Below, in pieces: positions 26,131 to 35,045 of a stretch of DNA of 64,000 nt. Positions within the stretch are counted from its first letter, which is position 1, and each line of letters opens with the position of its first letter. Below the pieces are notes generated by a model that was not told the origin of the DNA, did not search any database, and saw nothing but the letters and a program-made list of their open reading frames with translations. A program made the translations under genes and the position numbers. Source of the stretch: Rhizocola hellebori (GTDB lineage Bacteria > Actinomycetota > Actinomycetes > Mycobacteriales > Micromonosporaceae); contig NZ_BONY01000006.1 in assembly GCF_016862955.1 (NCBI RefSeq), forward strand, positions 124,001 through 188,000. Reading direction: 5' to 3'.

Positions 26131-27927
26131 TCAGATCCGATAGGAATCCGCCACGCGCTGGCGCATCCACTCGTCGACGGCGTCCCGATCGACGAGTTCC
26201 GCGGCGCACCGGCGCGCAAACCTGCGAACTATGTCGTGAAAGCGATAGCGGTCCGGCCCGTCCTCGATGACCAGATGCACAGTGGTCAGCTCATCGAAAA
26301 GCTGCCGCATCCGGCGCACCGAGATGTCCGCCTCCGCCGCGGTGGTCTGCAGGCACAGCGACGAGACGGGATACCGGCCCAGCCGGCCGAAAAGGTGCGC
26401 CGCGGCCGGGCTCAGCGACTGGTAGGCGCCGGCCAGCGCGGCGTGCACACTGCGCGGGTCATCGCCCAGCACCGGATCGTCGAGCTGTTCGGCCAGCTCG
26501 TCGGCGAACGAGTTCAGCGACTGCCAGGGTCGGGCCGCGAGCTTGCTGCCGGTGAGCCTGATCTCCAAAGGCCATCCGCCGCACCAGTGCACCACCCGGC
26601 CGGCCGCGGGATCGCGCAACCGCTCCGGGCCGGCTATCCGCGACAGCAGATCGTAGGTCGCTTCTACGCTCAGCGGCTCGATCCGCAGCGGCTGCACCGC
26701 ATGGTGGGCCGCCAGCGCTACCAGCCTTCGGCGGCTGGTGGCCACCAACTGGCTTGCGGTCGTCGGGGGTACCAGTGGCAGCAGCTGATTCACCGAGCTG
26801 ACATCGTCGGCGACGAGGAGAACCCGCTTGCTGCTTATGAGCGTCCGGTAAAGAGCCGCCCTCTCGTCGTCGGTGACCGGGATATCGCCCTTTGCCACGC
26901 CAAGCGCGGCAAGCACCACGGCCAGTGCGGTTCCGGCCGGCATCGCCATCCCCGGCGCCCGGCCGTGCAGATCGAGGAAGATTTGCCCGTCCGGGTAGAG
27001 GTCGGCGATGGAATGCGCCCAGCGCACCACGAGCGCGGTCTTGCCCAGCCCGCCGAGGCCGGAGACCAGGAGCACCCGCGGCTCATCGGACTGCCGTTTG
27101 ATCATCCGGGTGAGCGTGGCCAGCTCGCTGTCGCGCCCGGTGAAATGCCCGACGCTGGCGGGCAATTGGGCCGGCCGAAGCTCGGCGACCGGATCGGCCT
27201 GCGGCTGATAGACCAGCTCGCCACGCAGGATGGTGGCGTGCAGGTTGCGCAGATCCGCGCACGGGTCGCTGCCGAGTTCCTCGGCGAGCCGTTCCCGAAG
27301 GGCCTGATAGGCCTTAAGCGCATCGGCCTGCCGATTGCAGCGGTAGAGGGCAAGCATGAGCTGCCCGGCGAGCCGCTCGCGCAACGGGTTCGCTGACACG
27401 GTCGCGGTCAGTTCGCCGACCATCTCGGCATGGTTGCCAACCTCCAGCTCGGCTTCGAACCTCTCCTCGAGCAGGCCCACCCGCTTCTCGCACAGGCGGG
27501 TTCGATCCACCTCGATTCCGGGTGCGGAGACCCCGTCGAGCGGTTCGCCTCGCCACAGGCTGAGCGCCTTTCGCAGGTATTGAGCCGTTTCGCCGGGGGA
27601 CTTGGCGAGACGCCCTTGGCGGGCAAGGTCTTCACACTCGTCCAGGTCGATGGTGGTGCCGGCCGCGTCGAGTTGATAGCCCGGGTGGCGGGTTATCAGG
27701 GCCTCGCCGACCTTGCGGCGCAGCGTGGAGATGAGGCCCTGCACCCGCGAACGGGGCGAGGCCGGATGACGGTCTCCCCATAGGCAGTCGATGATCCTCT
27801 CGGTAGAGATGACGGTTCCCTTCGACAGCGCAAGCACTGCGAGCAGGTTTCGCTCCAGTGGCGCCAGCGTGATGCTTTCTCCCGATACCCGAACCTCGGT
27901 TGGCCCGAGCAGAGATACCTCCAACAT
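26131..27927 (-). CDS. SARP-type (AfsR-like) pathway activator
   Basis: About 598 residues: N-terminal OmpR-type winged helix (MLEVSLLGPTEVRVSG, then SRVQGLISTLRRKVG), BTAD domain to about residue 250 (LGSDPCADLRNLHATIL), then an NB-ARC ATPase with P-loop SGLGGLGKTALV. It lacks the long TPR tail of full AfsR. SARPs switch on antibiotic gene sets. It ends 27 nt before the adenylation gene on the same strand, so it controls, and may be co-transcribed with, the KamA operon. ATG 27927 was chosen because BTAD/SARP homology starts there. Confidence 0.92.
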   Translation of the reverse strand: MLEVSLLGPTEVRVSGESITLAPLERNLLAVLALSKGTVISTERIIDCLWGDRHPASPRSRVQGLISTLRRKVGEALITRHPGYQLDAAGTTIDLDECEDLARQGRLAKSPGETAQYLRKALSLWRGEPLDGVSAPGIEVDRTRLCEKRVGLLEERFEAELEVGNHAEMVGELTATVSANPLRERLAGQLMLALYRCNRQADALKAYQALRERLAEELGSDPCADLRNLHATILRGELVYQPQADPVAELRPAQLPASVGHFTGRDSELATLTRMIKRQSDEPRVLLVSGLGGLGKTALVVRWAHSIADLYPDGQIFLDLHGRAPGMAMPAGTALAVVLAALGVAKGDIPVTDDERAALYRTLISSKRVLLVADDVSSVNQLLPLVPPTTASQLVATSRRRLVALAAHHAVQPLRIEPLSVEATYDLLSRIAGPERLRDPAAGRVVHWCGGWPLEIRLTGSKLAARPWQSLNSFADELAEQLDDPVLGDDPRSVHAALAGAYQSLSPAAAHLFGRLGRYPVSSLCLQTTAAEADISVRRMRQLFDELTTVHLVIEDGPDRYRFHDIVRRFARRCAAELVDRDAVDEWMRQRVADSYRI

Positions 27928-28057
27928 CGCAAACCCCAACCACTTACAGCTGATCCGACACACAGGCCACAATGATCTTTCTGCATGTGGCTATGTGATT
28001 AATGATTCTGATCGTGGTCTGACGAGGGGTGTTTAAACAAGGCTGCCCAATAACTGT

Positions 28058-28086
28058 TTGACGGTTGTTCGGGTGGGCTCTAAGCT
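28058..28086 (+). promoter_or_regulatory. promoter of the HTH-MFS pair (leaderless)
   Basis: -35 TTGACG (28058-28063), 17-nt spacer, -10 TAAGCT (28081-28086). The expected start of transcription falls at 28093-28094, the A of the ATG, and there is no Shine-Dalgarno sequence, so the mRNA is probably leaderless. Confidence 0.7.
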
Positions 28087-28093
28087 CCCCAAC

Positions 28094-28657
28094 ATGTCTT
28101 TGGGAGATGCGGAGCGGCAGGCCGCGCAGGCCCGAGTGCAGCTCAGGGCGCTGGCCCACCCGATGCGGCTGCGGATCCTGTCCCTATTGACCGGTGCCGA
28201 AATGACGGCCGCCGAAGTGTCGCGTGAGCTGGCGATGACCCACGCCAACGCCAGCTACCATCTTCGCCACCTGCACGCGGCCGACATCATCGAGGTGGCG
28301 GGGGAGGAACGCATCCACGGTGGCATCGCCAAGCGATACCGCTACGACCTTGAGCGCGATCTGGCGCGTCCCGATGTCCCGCCGCCCGCGGACGCCAAGC
28401 CGACCCGCGACCATCGGCTTATCTACGCCGCCTTGGCTTCCGAGCTTCAGCGCCGGGGCATGCTCATGCGCCGCCGCATCACCAATCACCTCACCGATGC
28501 CGAGCTGTGGGTCGATCCCGAGCAGTGGGCGCAAATCCGCAACCGCATCAGCGACGCCTCCGACGCCCTGCATCGTGCGGCGAAGCCGCCACGCAGCCCG
28601 GGAACCATTCGCGTCAACGCCACCATCGCGCTTTTCGAGATGGAGCCAGGCCGATGA
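28094..28657 (+). CDS. winged-helix (ArsR-like) transcriptional regulator
   Basis: A 187-residue regulator: RALAHPMRLRILSLLTGAEMTAAEVSRELAMTHANASYHLRHLHAADIIE is an ArsR/HTH_20 winged helix, followed by a wing (HGGIAKRYRYDLERD) and a helical C-terminal dimerisation segment. ATG 28094 matches a leaderless promoter. Its stop overlaps the MFS transporter start (ATGA), so it very likely controls that exporter. It is divergent from the SARP gene. Confidence 0.88.
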   Translation: MSLGDAERQAAQARVQLRALAHPMRLRILSLLTGAEMTAAEVSRELAMTHANASYHLRHLHAADIIEVAGEERIHGGIAKRYRYDLERDLARPDVPPPADAKPTRDHRLIYAALASELQRRGMLMRRRITNHLTDAELWVDPEQWAQIRNRISDASDALHRAAKPPRSPGTIRVNATIALFEMEPGR

Positions 28658-29937
28658 CACCTCGATCCGATAACCTTGCCCCCTTTCGTTTTTCAGCTTT
28701 CCGGTACCTGACAGCAGGCCGTTTCATCACCATGCTGGGCAACGCCGTGGCGCCGATCGCCCTCGCCTTCGCGGTCCTGGATCTGACCGGCTCCGCCCGC
28801 GATCTCGGCCTGGTGGTGGGCGCCCGATCGCTGACCAATGTGGCGTTCCTGCTGGTGGGCGGCGTCGTGGCCGACCGTCTTCCGCGCCACCTGGTCATGG
28901 TGACCTCGGCCTTGACCGCCGCCTTCACCCAGGGGGCAGTCGCGTTCGTGGTGCTCGATGGCAGCGCGACCGTGCCGTTGCTGATGGGCCTGTCCGCGAT
29001 CAATGGGATGGTTACCGCCTTCTCCATGCCTGCCTCGGCAGCCCTTGTGCCGCAAACGATCCCGCCCGAGCTGATCCAGCCCGCCAACGCGCTCAACCGG
29101 CTGGGCATCAACGCCGCGATGATTCTCGGGGCGTCACTGGGCGGCGTTCTCGTCGCCGCGTTCGGCCCCGGCTGGGGCCTGGCCGTGGACGCCGCGAGCT
29201 TTGCCTTGGCCGCATTGGCTTTTTCGCTCATCCGCGTGCCTCGGGTGGCCCCGACCCGTCAGGCGCGCCATCCGCTGCGCGATCTGGTCGAAGGCTGGCG
29301 GGAATTCAGCTCGCGCACCTGGCTGTGGACGGTCGTGCTCGGCTTCACCCTGCTCAACTGCGCCCACGCGGCCGCCTTGGGCGTGCTAGGGCCGGTCGTC
29401 GCCGACGAGACGATCGGCCGTCAGGCCTGGGGTCTGGTCCTCGCCGCCGAAACCGCGGGCATGGTGCTGGGCGCCGTGATCGCCATCCGGCTGCGGGTCA
29501 ACCGCTTGCTGCGGCTCGGTGTCATCTGCATGCTGGGCGAGATCCCGCTGGTGGTGGCCATGGCCTACCAGCCCGCGCTGGCCGCTCTCATGCCGGCCGC
29601 GCTGATCGCTGGCATCGCCTACGAGCAGTTCGGCGTCGCCTGGGAATCGACGATGCAGCGCTACATTCCCGGCGAGATGCTGGCCCGCGTCTACTCCTAC
29701 GACGCGCTGGGCTCGTTCCTCGCCATCCCGCTCGGCCAGACCCTCGCCGGTCCAGCCGCGCTGGCCTGGGGCGCCCGCAACACCCTGCTCATCGCGGCGG
29801 CGATCAACCTGGCCGGGGTCCTCGTCATGCTGCTGAGCCGAGACGTGCGCACCTTGCCCACCATGCCACCCGAGCCCGACAGCGCCCCCACCCCCACCGC
29901 CCCCACCGCCCCCACCGCCCTCACCACCGCAAGCTGA
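28654..29937 (+). CDS. MFS efflux transporter
   Basis: A 427-residue major facilitator with about 12 membrane segments; starts GRFITMLGNAVAPIALAFAVLDLTGSA, with GARSLTNVAFLLVGGVVADRLPRH as the motif-A loop. This is the enterobactin-exporter (EntS)-like drug/siderophore group. It overlaps the regulator by 4 nt. The tail is a low-complexity Pro/Thr/Ala repeat (PTAPTAPTALTTAS). It may export the product of the adjacent KamA operon, but it is regulated separately. Confidence 0.9.
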   Translation: MTPRSDNLAPFRFSAFRYLTAGRFITMLGNAVAPIALAFAVLDLTGSARDLGLVVGARSLTNVAFLLVGGVVADRLPRHLVMVTSALTAAFTQGAVAFVVLDGSATVPLLMGLSAINGMVTAFSMPASAALVPQTIPPELIQPANALNRLGINAAMILGASLGGVLVAAFGPGWGLAVDAASFALAALAFSLIRVPRVAPTRQARHPLRDLVEGWREFSSRTWLWTVVLGFTLLNCAHAAALGVLGPVVADETIGRQAWGLVLAAETAGMVLGAVIAIRLRVNRLLRLGVICMLGEIPLVVAMAYQPALAALMPAALIAGIAYEQFGVAWESTMQRYIPGEMLARVYSYDALGSFLAIPLGQTLAGPAALAWGARNTLLIAAAINLAGVLVMLLSRDVRTLPTMPPEPDSAPTPTAPTAPTALTTAS

Positions 29938-30004
29938 CTTCCCTTTGCCGCTGCGCCTCCATTGACGGCCAGATCCCCACCGGCCGCCTTGCCGTCGCTG
30001 GGTG

Positions 30005-30170
30005 TTGGCGTCTCGGCCCCGCCCGCCGCTGTCGCGCCTGGATGGTCGCCCGTCGCTTTGCCGCGCGGGTTGTTGGCGTCCGGGCCGCGCGCCGCTGTCG
30101 CGGCTGGATGGTCGCCCGTCGCTTTGCCGCGCGGGTTGTTGGCGTCTGGGCCGCGCCGCTGTTGCGGGTC
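30005..30170 (+). repeat. 66-bp tandem repeat, about 2.5 copies
   Basis: Copies start at 30041 (GATGGTCGCCCGTCGCTTTG) and 30107, exactly 66 bp apart, and differ at only a few bases; a partial copy with several mismatches precedes them (30005-30040). The unit is a multiple of three, but it lies after the MFS stop codon in a 411-nt gap and no convincing gene uses it. Confidence 0.85.
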
Positions 30171-30213
30171 GCTGAAGACGTCGTTTGCTGCGCCGGGCTT
30201 GGGGGGTCTACCG

Positions 30214-30257
30214 CACCTGCATCTCTGCCTCGCAGTCCTAACGCAGAGATGCAGGTG
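30214..30257. terminator. long hairpin between convergent genes
   Basis: Perfect 15-bp inverted repeat CACCTGCATCTCTGC / GCAGAGATGCAGGTG with a 14-nt loop. Lies between the convergent MFS and SRPBCC genes, so a bidirectional terminator is likely, though no T-run follows. Confidence 0.6.
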
Positions 30258-30348
30258 GCACGGGAGTAGTGGGCAGGGCCTGGTGGAGCAGCGCGGGTGG
30301 GCGGGGGAGGGTCCACGGCACATACGTCTCTGCCGCACCCGCAGGGGG

Positions 30349-30825
30349 CTAGGACTGGTCGGTGACGGTCTCGGCGAAGCGGGCGAGGATGCCGTTCCAG
30401 CCGGAGTCGTCGCTGACGGCCGCGTAGGCGGCTTGGCCGGCGACCAGCCGGTCGAGGTAGCGGTGTTCCAGCTCCACCGTGGTCTGGCCCGGCTCCAGCT
30501 CGGTGAAGCGGACCTCGATCTCGCTGGCGCGCGCCGGATCGGCGTCGAATTCCCAGTTTCCGTTGATCTGCCAGGTGACCACGAGACGGTGCGGCGGCTC
30601 CCAGACCAGGACCCGACCCCAGTCGCATTCGCTGCCGTCCGTGCCGGCCTCGAACCAGCGGCCACCCACCTGAGGCTGCATGACGACATCGGCGAAGTCG
30701 GCTTGGCCGATGTGATAACCAGCCGGCCACCAGGTCGCCAGCGATTCGGTGAAGATCTTAAAAGCTCGTTCGGCTGGGGCGCCGACGGTGATTTTGCGTT
30801 GGATGGAAGGGATTGTGGTTGTCAT
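30349..30825 (-). CDS. SRPBCC/AHSA1-domain protein
   Basis: A 158-residue START-like protein (IQRKITVGAPAERAFKIFTESLATWWP...GGRWFEAGTDGSECDWGRVLVWEPPHRLVVTW). AHSA1-type proteins bind small hydrophobic ligands. ATG 30825 overlaps the stop of the ArsR gene by 4 nt; the longer in-frame start at 30894 would lie inside that gene. ArsR-AHSA1 pairs are very common in actinomycetes. Confidence 0.9.
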   Translation of the reverse strand: MTTTIPSIQRKITVGAPAERAFKIFTESLATWWPAGYHIGQADFADVVMQPQVGGRWFEAGTDGSECDWGRVLVWEPPHRLVVTWQINGNWEFDADPARASEIEVRFTELEPGQTTVELEHRYLDRLVAGQAAYAAVSDDSGWNGILARFAETVTDQS

Positions 30826-31148
30826 CGCTGCTCCTCGTCGAAATCCGTGTCGGCTTCGACCGCCTTCTGAAAAGCGGTGAGCGCATCGCCCCACACCTGA
30901 TCCAGATAGGCCCGTAAAGCCGCTACCCCATGGGGATTGAGCTGATAGACGCGGCGGGTGCCCTCGGCCCGGTCGACCACGAGGCCGCCCTCCTTGAGCA
31001 CGCGCAGATGCTGTGACACCGCCGGCCGGCTGACCGGCAGTTGCTGCGCCAGCTCGCCGACCGAATAGGCACGCCGGGCGAGCAACTCAAAGATCGCGCG
31101 GCGGGTCGGATCGCCGAGCAGGCCCAGCGCGTCTCCGTAAGTCCCCAC
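30822..31148 (-). CDS. ArsR-family repressor
   Basis: A 108-residue winged-helix repressor: LGLLGDPTRRAIFELLARRAYSVGELAQQLPVSRPAVSQHLRVLKEGGLV. No clustered cysteines, so not a metal sensor. GTG 31148 lies directly after a promoter whose -10 (TAGACT) is inside the palindrome at 31152-31171; transcription is probably leaderless and autorepressed. Confidence 0.9.
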   Translation of the reverse strand: MGTYGDALGLLGDPTRRAIFELLARRAYSVGELAQQLPVSRPAVSQHLRVLKEGGLVVDRAEGTRRVYQLNPHGVAALRAYLDQVWGDALTAFQKAVEADTDFDEEQR

Positions 31149-31151
31149 GAA

Positions 31152-31171
31152 CCGTAAGTCTAGACTTACGG
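31152..31171. promoter_or_regulatory. ArsR operator, perfect 20-bp palindrome
   Basis: CCGTAAGTCTAGACTTACGG is fully self-complementary and ends 3 nt from the ArsR start codon. On the minus strand it covers the -10 box TAGACT, with a TTGAAG -35 box 18 nt upstream. It overlaps the last codons of the antiporter gene. Confidence 0.85.
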
Positions 31172-32356
31172 AGCCGTGGACTTCAAGCCCTCCGCCCGCC
31201 GCCGTCTGGCGTTGACGTATTTGGCAAGCGGCTCAACGCCTCTGGCGATGATCGGTCCTAGCACGGCGAGAATGAGCACGTAGGCGGCAGCCAGCGGCCC
31301 CAGCTCTGAGTTGACGCCGGCCGCCACGGCCAGCCCGGCGATGACGATGTTGAACTCGCCGTGCGGGGTCAGTGCCGCGCCCGCGCGGAGCCGTCCGGTG
31401 ATCCCGATTCCGGCACGGCGGGCTGCCCACCAACCTGTCGCCATCTTGGTACCAATCCCGACCACGGCCAGCAGAGCGGCGACCCAAGCCACCGGCGGGA
31501 GCAGAGCCGGATCCGTCTGCAGTCCGAAAAAGACGAAGAACACGGCGGCGAACAGGTCGCGCAGCGGGCTGAGCAACTGCCTTGCGGTGTGTGCCAACGG
31601 CCCGGACAGGGCGATGCCCATCAAGAAGGCTCCCACGGCCGCGGACACCTGAAGATATTGGGCGACCCCGGCCACCAGCACGGTCAGCCCGAGCACCTTG
31701 AGCAGCACCACCTCCTCGCTGGGCGAAGCCACCAGCCGCTCGACCAGCGAACCGAACCGCAACGCGATGGTCAGGATGACGGTTATCGTGGCGGCCGCGA
31801 TCGCCAGGGTGATCGATCCGGCCAGCAGCCCCGCTCCGGCCAGAACAGCGGTCAGGATGGGCAGATATATGGCCATGGTGAGGTCTTCGAAAACCAGCAG
31901 CGAGAGCACTACCGGGACTTCCCGGTTGCCCAGCCAGCCCAGGTCGGCCATGACCTTGGCGGTGATCCCGGACGAGGTCACATAGGTGATGCCACCCATG
32001 GCCACGGCCGCCACCGGCCCCCAGCCCAGCAGCAGCGCCACCACCACGCCCGGGGCCGCGTTCATGATGAGGTCGACCAAGCCGGCGGAAGCGTTGTGGC
32101 GCAAGGTGCTGACCAACTCGGCGGCCGTGTACTCCAAGCCCAGGGTGAACAGGAGAAGGATGACGCCGATCTCGGCCCCGGTCGCGGTGAACTCCTCGCT
32201 CGTGGTCAGCTCCAGCACCCCACCGTGCCCGAAGGCCAGCCCGGCCAGCAGGTAGAGCGGAATCGGGGAGATGCTCCACCGCACCGACAGCGCGCCGAGC
32301 ATGCCCAGCCCGAAGACGATGGCACCGATCTCGATCAAGATCATGGCGCTATGCAT
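31166..32356 (-). CDS. CPA2-type cation:proton antiporter (KhtU-like)
   Basis: A 396-residue membrane protein with about 12 segments of the monovalent cation:proton antiporter-2 family: LYLLAGLAFGHGGVL, EIGVILLLFTLGLEYTAAEL, TYVTSSGITAKVMADLGWLGNREVPVVLSLLVFEDLTMAIYLPIL, and RAGAALTPHGEFNIVIAG. It lacks the long C-terminal RCK domain of KefB/KefC; that function is supplied by the separate gene 14 nt upstream, as in Bacillus KhtTU. Expected role: K+ or Na+ efflux in exchange for protons. Confidence 0.9.
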   Translation of the reverse strand: MHSAMILIEIGAIVFGLGMLGALSVRWSISPIPLYLLAGLAFGHGGVLELTTSEEFTATGAEIGVILLLFTLGLEYTAAELVSTLRHNASAGLVDLIMNAAPGVVVALLLGWGPVAAVAMGGITYVTSSGITAKVMADLGWLGNREVPVVLSLLVFEDLTMAIYLPILTAVLAGAGLLAGSITLAIAAATITVILTIALRFGSLVERLVASPSEEVVLLKVLGLTVLVAGVAQYLQVSAAVGAFLMGIALSGPLAHTARQLLSPLRDLFAAVFFVFFGLQTDPALLPPVAWVAALLAVVGIGTKMATGWWAARRAGIGITGRLRAGAALTPHGEFNIVIAGLAVAAGVNSELGPLAAAYVLILAVLGPIIARGVEPLAKYVNARRRRAEGLKSTAP

Positions 32357-32370
32357 GCCGCGGCGCCCGG

Positions 32371-32853
32371 TCAGCCGCGAGCGAGGATGTCGGCCACCGC
32401 CGACGTGCCTTCCTCGGTGCCCACCGCCACCACTATGTCGCCGGCCACGAACCGGAAGTCCGGTCGCGGGGAGGCGATGACCTCGCTGCCCCGGATGACC
32501 GCCACGATCGAGGCGCCCGTGCGCGTGCGCGCCTGGGTGTCGCCGAGCAGCCGCCCGGCAAAGGGCGACCCCTCGGAGACCGGCGTCTGCGAGGTGACCA
32601 AACCGGTGGCCTGCTTCTGCAGCCGGGCCAGTCGCTCCACGATCCGGGCCGTGCCCAGCAACTCGGCCAGCCCGTTGGCTTCATCAGCGGTCAACGTCAG
32701 CGTGGCCAGCGCGGTGTCGGGGTCATCGCGGTGGTAGACCACCACGTCGCGGCGGCCGGTGTGATGCGAGATGACAGCCGCGTTCTGGCCGCGACTGGTG
32801 CGGAACTCGTGGCGCAGCCCGATTCCCGGAAGATCTGTCCGTTCGACATCCAC
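32371..32853 (-). CDS. antiporter regulatory subunit with RCK-C (TrkA-C) domain (KhtT-like)
   Basis: A 160-residue cytosolic protein. The N-terminal half (DLPGIGLRHEFRTSRGQNAAVISHH) matches KhtT, and the C-terminal half is an RCK-C domain (TRTGASIVAVIRGSEVIASPRPDFRFVAGDIVVAVGTEEG) that binds nucleotides or ions. It gates the antiporter encoded 14 nt downstream in the same operon. Confidence 0.9.
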   Translation of the reverse strand: MDVERTDLPGIGLRHEFRTSRGQNAAVISHHTGRRDVVVYHRDDPDTALATLTLTADEANGLAELLGTARIVERLARLQKQATGLVTSQTPVSEGSPFAGRLLGDTQARTRTGASIVAVIRGSEVIASPRPDFRFVAGDIVVAVGTEEGTSAVADILARG

Positions 32854-32895
32854 AGCACATGCCCCTCACGCCCGGCCCTGGTGGTGCGGATCATC

Positions 32896-33987
32896 TTAGA
32901 CAGGCGGCACGATGGCCGGTTTCCGCTTGGCCGCCAGATCCTCGATCCAGCCCACGGCCGCAACCGTGAGCGTGAGCAGCACCGCCCCGATCGGCAGCGC
33001 CGCCGCCCGGCCTTCCATGGTGAACGGGTCGATCCCCAGCGCGACCAGGATCGCGCCAACCACGAGCAGTACCGGAAGATGCCAAATGTAAATGGAAACC
33101 GCCCGGGCGTTGAGCGCCGAGATCATGGCCGACAGCTTCGGGAAGCGGGCCAGCCACTCCATGCTCGGCTTGATGCGCATCAGGACCAGCACCACGGCCG
33201 TCCCCCACAAGGCCTCGGCCATCTGCACATTGAACGGAGTCGCATCGGGCGGCGCGGCCAGCACCCCCCACACCGCCGCGGCGACCGCGAGCACGGCCAC
33301 GATCAGGGCAACCGTGCGCGCGGAAAGCTTCTCCAGCATCCCTGAATAGCGGGCGAAGCCGAGCATCCACGCCGTTCCATACAGCGCCGTTGTGCCGACC
33401 ACATCGCCGATACGCCCGGTCGGTTGGGGTACCAGATGGGAATGCATCAATGCAGCACCCGCCAGCGGCGCGAGTAGCACCGGGATCGGCCACCGGCGAA
33501 ACAGCCACCACAACAGGGGCGAGAGCAGAATGAACCACAGATAGGCGCGCAGGTACCACAGCGCCATCGCGAAAGCGCCCGCCCACGAACTGGTCGGCGG
33601 GTTCGCCAGCGGCACCACCCAGAGCAACAGCTCGGGCCAATAGAGTGGACTGCGCGGATCTGTCAGCCAACCCTGAACCAGCATGATCGGCACCGCGACC
33701 AGGGCCAGCCCCCACAGCGGCGGCAACAGCCGGCGCAGCCGCGAGCCCACCGTCCGGGTCACCCCGCCGCGATCAAGCGATCGCGCCGCAAGCAGCCCAG
33801 CCAGGGCGAACATCACCCACATCGACGGAAACAGCACAGCAAGCCACGAAATCCAGAGGGTGTGGTGCAGAAAAACCCGGGCTATCGCGGCGGCCCGCAG
33901 CGTATCTATGTAAGCGCTTCTGCGGGCCGGCGAGCCGGGTGTGCTGTGGTCATTGACGTTCGTCGTCACTGCCAAGGTCACTGGCAC
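32896..33987 (-). CDS. acyltransferase 3 family membrane protein
   Basis: A 363-residue membrane protein with about 10 segments. The acyltransferase-3 hallmark R-x10-H is seen in LRAAAIARVFLHHTLW near residue 35. Members O-acetylate sugars, peptidoglycan or antibiotics using cytosolic acyl-CoA. Starts with GTG 33987. It lies 42 nt upstream of khtT, same strand, but a functional link is not evident. Confidence 0.85.
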   Translation of the reverse strand: MPVTLAVTTNVNDHSTPGSPARRSAYIDTLRAAAIARVFLHHTLWISWLAVLFPSMWVMFALAGLLAARSLDRGGVTRTVGSRLRRLLPPLWGLALVAVPIMLVQGWLTDPRSPLYWPELLLWVVPLANPPTSSWAGAFAMALWYLRAYLWFILLSPLLWWLFRRWPIPVLLAPLAGAALMHSHLVPQPTGRIGDVVGTTALYGTAWMLGFARYSGMLEKLSARTVALIVAVLAVAAAVWGVLAAPPDATPFNVQMAEALWGTAVVLVLMRIKPSMEWLARFPKLSAMISALNARAVSIYIWHLPVLLVVGAILVALGIDPFTMEGRAAALPIGAVLLTLTVAAVGWIEDLAAKRKPAIVPPV

Positions 33988-34091
33988 TACTTACCCCGGC
34001 GGCCCGCGTCGCACACGTCATGTGTAACGAAGCTTTGGGCTGGCCGATCTGCCGCCCGATGAGTTCGCGACGCGACTATGGTCTAACTGAT

Positions 34092-34859
34092 ATGACTACC
34101 GACTTTGAGACCGTGACCTCGAAAGATGGCACCACGATCGCGTATGTGAAGACCGGTTCAGGACCGGTCGTTGTCCTCGTCGGCGGCGCCTTCTGCGACC
34201 GCGGATTCGCCGGAGACCTGACCGGTTTCCTCAAGAACGACTTCACCGTCGTCAACTACGACCGCCGCGGTCGCGGCGACAGCACAGACACGTCCCCCTA
34301 CGCGGTGGCCCGCGAGGTCGAAGACCTAGCCGCCGTGGTCGACGCGGTCGGCGTCTCCGCCCACGCCTTCGGCGTCTCCTCGGGCGCGATCCTGATCCTG
34401 CACGCGGCTGCCTCCGGCCTGCCCCTGACCAAACTCGCCCTGGTCGAGCCGCCCTTCAAACCGGGCATGGTCAACTACGCGGAGGAGTACACCCGCCTGT
34501 GCTCCGAAGGCCGCAACGGCGACGCCGTCGAGGTGTTCATGACCAAGGTGGTCGGCGGGCCCGCCTCCGCGGTCGACCAAGCCCGCCAGTCCCCGATGTG
34601 GCCGGCCCTCGAAGCGATGGCGCCAACCCTCGCCTACGACGCCACCATCACCAACGACGGCAACATCCCGGTCGAATTCGCCACCATCACCGCACCCACC
34701 CTGGCCATCGAAAGCAACGCCAGCCCAGACTGGCTCCGCAACGCGACCCAGGCGATCGCCCAAACCGTCCCGAACGGCACCCACATCGCGCTCCCCGGCC
34801 AGTTCCACCAGCCCGACCCGGAGACCATGGCCGGCGAGCTCAAGCGCTTCTACCGGTAA
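34092..34859 (+). CDS. alpha/beta hydrolase
   Basis: A 255-residue alpha/beta hydrolase. Oxyanion-side motif VVLVGGAFCDRG, YDRRGRGDS, nucleophile elbow FGVSSGA (Ser of GxSxG), and a late His in QFHQPDP. ATG 34092 (MTTDFETVTSKDG) is preferred over 34020, which adds an unrelated basic leader. Single-gene unit ended by the hairpin at 34876. Substrate unknown. Confidence 0.9.
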   Translation: MTTDFETVTSKDGTTIAYVKTGSGPVVVLVGGAFCDRGFAGDLTGFLKNDFTVVNYDRRGRGDSTDTSPYAVAREVEDLAAVVDAVGVSAHAFGVSSGAILILHAAASGLPLTKLALVEPPFKPGMVNYAEEYTRLCSEGRNGDAVEVFMTKVVGGPASAVDQARQSPMWPALEAMAPTLAYDATITNDGNIPVEFATITAPTLAIESNASPDWLRNATQAIAQTVPNGTHIALPGQFHQPDPETMAGELKRFYR

Positions 34860-34875
34860 CCCCCGGACCGCTGCA

Positions 34876-34907
34876 CGGGCCAGCTCCCCTGGGATGGAGC
34901 TGGCCCG
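34876..34907 (+). terminator. hairpin terminator after alpha/beta hydrolase
   Basis: Perfect 12-bp inverted repeat CGGGCCAGCTCC / GGAGCTGGCCCG with an 8-nt loop, 16 nt after the stop codon. Confidence 0.8.
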
Positions 34908-35045
34908 GCATTCCTATCGGGAGGAGCATTTCGCTGCCGCCACGCTACTGCCACCAGGGTCGCTTCAACCGGCTCACTCACCACTCACTCGCACCGGCAA
35001 TCCAGCCGCCGCTCCACCGGCACGATCCGGTAATCTAGGCGCGCC

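Noticed and set aside
30005-30170. Repeats considered as a CRISPR array
   Set aside because: The 66-bp units are contiguous with no unique spacers.
29962-30870. 302-codon plus-strand frame across the repeats
   Set aside because: Crosses the tandem repeats and hairpin and is antisense to the SRPBCC gene; composition is artefactual.
31361-32737. 458-codon plus-strand frame
   Set aside because: Antisense to the antiporter and its regulatory subunit; Gln/Arg/Gly-rich and without motifs.
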